From Sphaerosporella brunnea (taxonomy: Eukaryota > Ascomycota > Pezizomycetes > Pezizales > Pyronemataceae), in contig VXIS01000078.1 in the NCBI GenBank assembly GCA_008704415.1, forward strand, positions 62,001-126,000: a stretch of DNA of 64,000 nucleotides, given 5' to 3'. Numbering within the stretch: the first letter of the stretch is position 1; each line of letters begins with the position of its first letter. Position numbers and translations under genes: made by a program. The notes under the pieces were generated by a model. The model did not search any database. It saw only the letters and a list, made by a program, of their open reading frames with translations, and had not been told where the DNA came from. Positions 60,401-64,000 of the stretch are shown here, in pieces.

Positions 60401-63400
60401 TCTTCCAATCCGAAGTAAACCTGTGATAGAGTCAGCAAACCACCAGGATTCTGCGGAGCTTCATGTGACTACATACATCAAAGCCGTTCTGACTATGCTT
60501 CGCTTGATAGGGCATACACCCTTTACCAGGGCAAACGTCGAAAATTTTCTGCCGGCAGAAAGGTTAGTAACCGATGCAGAAAACATCAGGATGTCTGACT
60601 TACGTGACCAAAGGTGCGGGAGTATGTTGGGTTGGTAACATATTTGCGGGGAAGCCTCTTCATCGGTGATCCATCAATGAGGAGTTGACCGGTGAGCAAA
60701 TTGAAATGGACTTCCCTGAGTCTACCTCCACTCTCTCCCGGAGACGACATCTGTTTTGTGACCCATCTTTCGTTTGGGCTAGATAATGCTCTCCACTGGC
60801 CCCCGCGGACGTGACCACTCCACACGCGTCCAATGCAGTCGTCCATTCCAACAGATGGGTTACTTCCAATGATGAGCCGTCGGAGCTCGTGCTCAAGATC
60901 CATACTGATTCGCCGATTCCTGTAAAGCAGGCTGCGAGTCAAGCTAGATCGATCGCTGCCTTTGATAGGTTCATTATCGCAGATAATGATATCGCACTCC
61001 ACGGCGGTTGCAACATCATCGTGTGAGCTAAAGATGAGAGGCAAGTCATGAGAATCAACATCGTATGTGCAACGGCAGATAGCCGCAACCTGTATGAGAC
61101 GAGTCCGCAAAGTTTGTACGGTGTGGTCGTCCAATTGCCGGTCCGAACTCGAATCAAGCTTCTCCGACAATTGACGGCACCATTCCAAAGTGATACCTCG
61201 CCCTTTTCTCATCAGTTCCGCTGCACGGGCTTTGACTTCTTCAGAATCCGAACATGTCAAAATCCGAGACGTGAGAACTATCAGGGAATGCGCGGTAAAG
61301 CTCTCCCGCCAGTTGTGCTTGATGTTTTCCCATAAACCGTCGATGTTCCCCAGCAGTTCCTGCCCAAATTCCGCAGTGGTTGGCTCCAGATGAGATTCAC
61401 GGGGCCAAGAAAATTCCTGAGGGGGGCCCGCCTGCCATGCTGTCTGCATCAACAAAAGGCCTACCGGTTCGTTACCCCAAGTAAGCGCGCGAGCCCGCAA
61501 TTCTCGAGCAATGTTGAGCCACTGCAAGCGGTGCCCAGCGCGTAATTCCCCAAAAGCCTCAAATTCGTGAAGCGACAGCTCAGTTGAACACAGGTGCTGG
61601 CTGGCAATAACCTGGTTGGAGGTATGCGTAGAATTATTGACGAACTGCTGCAGGTTTTGATATGGCCCCTGGCCTGCGGGAAGCATAAGCGTGCACATTT
61701 GCCTGACGTTTGCTTTTCCGAAGTTATCCATCACCCAGCCTCGGCGCACCGAATCGTAGGGTCGCCAGTTCAGGCCGTTGTTTACACAAACACTGTCGAG
61801 CGTGGCGGATGAGACAACACATGTTGAGTAATGGGCCCGCACAAAAGACTTTGGCTCGGACCACATCTGGATACGCGGGGAGCCGTCAGTACACCCATAA
61901 TAACTAGACAGTCCGTCGTATTCCTTGAGATTCCCTCCAGGCGGGGAGTGGGATTCGAACGAAACGGTGTCAGGCGTGCAGATGTCGACAAGTATCATGT
62001 AGGTGATGTTGCGCCAAACCGAGAAACTCTTTGGGCACAGGAGTTCGAAAACGGCGCTCTTCAGCTTCAGTTCATCCGTAGGGAGCGGCCATTCATGAAC
62101 TTTGATTCTCATACCGCTGGCCAAGTTTTGCAAACGGCATTTCTCGCAAGAAGAGGAATGGTAAGATCTGCGTTCGCCCCACCGGTCTGTGTAATAGTGA
62201 TAGGTGCAGCTCCTCCGCGCCGCATCACTGATGAGGTTATTGTATTCATTCCTCTTTTGTGCATACTCTTCCGTCTTCAGTTTTCTATTGCGTGTGGCCT
62301 GTGCTTCGATTCTCTCTCGAAGCGATTGATGCGCTGGAGATTGTTTGAAGTATTCCACTGAGAACGAAGTGCTGCGAACCTTGTCTGAAAAGATACGCTG
62401 ATTCCCACTGTGGGCAGCGGTTTTACGGCCTTTGATGTAGGCCTCGACGTCCGCAAGCCTCACCATCTGGCTCTTCTTCGGAAGTAAAAGCGGCTCCAAG
62501 AGGGAGACGGGGACTTCGGGTGAGTATTCACGCAGCAACGGGCATTGCTTGACAGCCACTTTGTCCAGGGCGACCCAGAGCTCCATCGTAGTCAAGAGCA
62601 TTATTGAAAGGTTTTCAGGACTTTGATTATACACCCGCTTGGCGGCCACCGTGTAGTCGTTGAGGAGTTTTCCCAGCTCCTCGCAGGCCGAATCGCGAGT
62701 GATGTTTTCCGAAAGCCAGTTAGAAAGGGAATTTTCCACCCATTTCTCGACGTCATAAAGCGAGAGCTCTTTGCTACTCGGCAAAGTGACAATACGGGTG
62801 TAAGTCGGTAGACTGCGACGGTCTTCAGATGGCTGAAAGCTGGCGCTCGATGCCGACGTGTCCTCGCGTTCCAACAGCGCCTGTATGTACCCTTTACTGT
62901 TGTTGAGGGACAAATTGGTATCGGCCCTTAGTGAAAGTTCTTTGGGCCTCCACTCTCCTTTGGGCCCATCGTCGGCCTGTATGTTCTGCCATTGCTCTTG
63001 CGAGTACTGGCCAACGTTTGTCAACGCCTCTCTCACACGCTGCTTAACAAACTCAGGAAGGCGGTCCTGAGCTTTGAAGACACGCCGAGCGAGTTTCATA
63101 TTCATGATCGCCAAGGTATCGTTATCCCACTGCATGTCGCGAGCCTTTTCCAAAACCGCAGCCATGAAGTACACCATGAGAGACTTGTAGATATCGCGCT
63201 GCAGGGTCGTCTGCATAGCCACCCTCAAAACCAGCCAGAAAGGAGAACGCCGCCAAGGAGCTTTAGCACTGTCCCACAAAACATCGTCGCGAATATTTTT
63301 CTGGATGCGGCCAGTCTCTGAGGGGATAGCATCGCCAAGGCCCCGCAAGATTCCGCCAATCATGCGGGTGACAAACATGGGGTCTGCAGTGTCCCTGATT

Positions 63401-64000
63401 TCGGGAACCTTAGAATTTGCTTTCTGGGTGATAGGAATTGCTTGTGGTAGCGTCTCGCAGTCCAGCCGCTCAAGAGTTGTGGCAAAGTTGTGGGCGAAGG
63501 ATGAATCCTGGGCGGTATCGAGATCGATGCTGATGACAGGGCCCGGATATGAGCACACCAGCCTCCCCGTTGTTTTCATAACCTCTTTGGTGGTGGGCGA
63601 GACTTCAAACATTTCGATCAGGAGTCTGTCTCCACTGTGGCGAAGAATGACGCCTGCATTCTGTTTGGTTACGTGGAGGGCAATGACATCTTATGGGAAG
63701 TTATTTGTCAGAAAGAAAAAAAACAAGAGGAAAGTTGCTACTTTTACGGCTTACCTCCATGCTTCATGTTAAGCATTTTCTCCTGGAGTTTATCGGCGGA
63801 AAGACCGGTTTGATTCCTAAAAGCGATATCCTGAAGTGATAAGAGCATCTTGCAGACGGTGTACAGCTGCTCTTTCTCCTGTCCCTCCATGAGGGAGTAG
63901 TACTTGCTCGAGGCGTCGAACAGGAGCAGGAGTAAACGGCCATCCCGTACAGGCCTGTTGCCCTTGTCGTCCTGAGGTAACTGAGGGGGCAGGAATATAT
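54469..64000 (-). CDS. Giant DUF6606/DUF3638/DUF3645-type P-loop protein, 5' partial
   Basis: The last ~3,056 residues of a protein that begins beyond the right edge. Exons in window: 64000-63755 (partial), 63689-60604, 60420-56129, 56070-55796, 55742-54469, all in phase. At the right edge IFLPPQLPQDDKG matches the N-terminal domain (DUF6606 type). The central region has a Walker-A-like LNMGEGKSSVIVPIVSAAL (57650-57695) and later VLDESDEILHVRYQLIYTLG (about 57250-57300), as in DUF3638. Further on are VYLDEVHTRGTDLKLP (55860-55910) and CMRMRQLGHGQTVMYFAPTE (55690-55742). The order of GxGKS, DExD, a second DExH and a QLGxGQ motif resembles a superfamily-2 helicase/translocase plan. Family members are sometimes labelled ubiquitinyl hydrolase, but I see no Cys-protease motif. 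Function unknown. Confidence 0.85.

Overview
This is a gene-dense stretch of a filamentous ascomycete (Pezizomycotina-type) nuclear chromosome. Evidence: most genes carry several short introns (about 40-70 nt) with GTRNGT donors, CTRAY branch sites and YAG acceptors; intergenic gaps are short; and the gene set is typical of such fungi (Pus1, Tti1, TFIIIC B-block subunit, SRP54, Erv41, translin, glyoxalase II, a giant DUF3638-type protein). There are no operons. All calls rest on reading the sequence and on remembered family features; no database search was possible.

Left third (1-23.5 kb), mostly housekeeping: PUS1 (+, 5' end outside the window), TTI1 (-), a MITE-bearing gap, the large TFIIIC B-block subunit (-), and, from a shared 215-bp promoter, a SelW/Rdx-like protein (+). 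Then a CsbD-like mitochondrial protein, SRP54, a degenerate terminal-inverted-repeat (TIR) element, an F-box protein, a ZIP metal transporter, ERV41 (-) and translin (-). Several of these act in RNA and protein production: tRNA modification, Pol III transcription, signal-recognition targeting, ER-Golgi recycling.

Middle (23.5-44 kb), more accessory: a roughly 0.9-kb TIR element with a tandem-repeat core, a 119-bp TA-flanked MITE, a chymotrypsin-like protein with Cys in place of the nucleophilic Ser, a decayed ankyrin gene, a Pgc1-like glycerophosphodiesterase whose last exon encodes a membrane tail, a palindromic minisatellite, a C2H2 protein, glutathione-dependent formaldehyde dehydrogenase, a 14-exon ABCC transporter, a broken second copy of ARPC1, a DUF202 membrane protein and an FAD monooxygenase.

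Right third (44-64 kb): a gene-poor stretch with one GPI-anchored Ser/Thr-rich protein, a broken OXA1 copy, a 276-bp fold-back element and much sequence in which nothing was recognised. It is followed by glyoxalase II with two in-frame starts (mitochondrial and cytosolic forms predicted) and the last 3 kilo-residues of a giant DUF3638/DUF3645-type P-loop protein that runs off the right edge.

Leads most worth following: the giant DUF3638 protein, the Cys-nucleophile chymotrypsin-fold protein beside ankyrin debris, a TFIIIC B-box in the promoter of TFIIIC's own B-box-binding subunit, and two decayed copies of normally essential genes.
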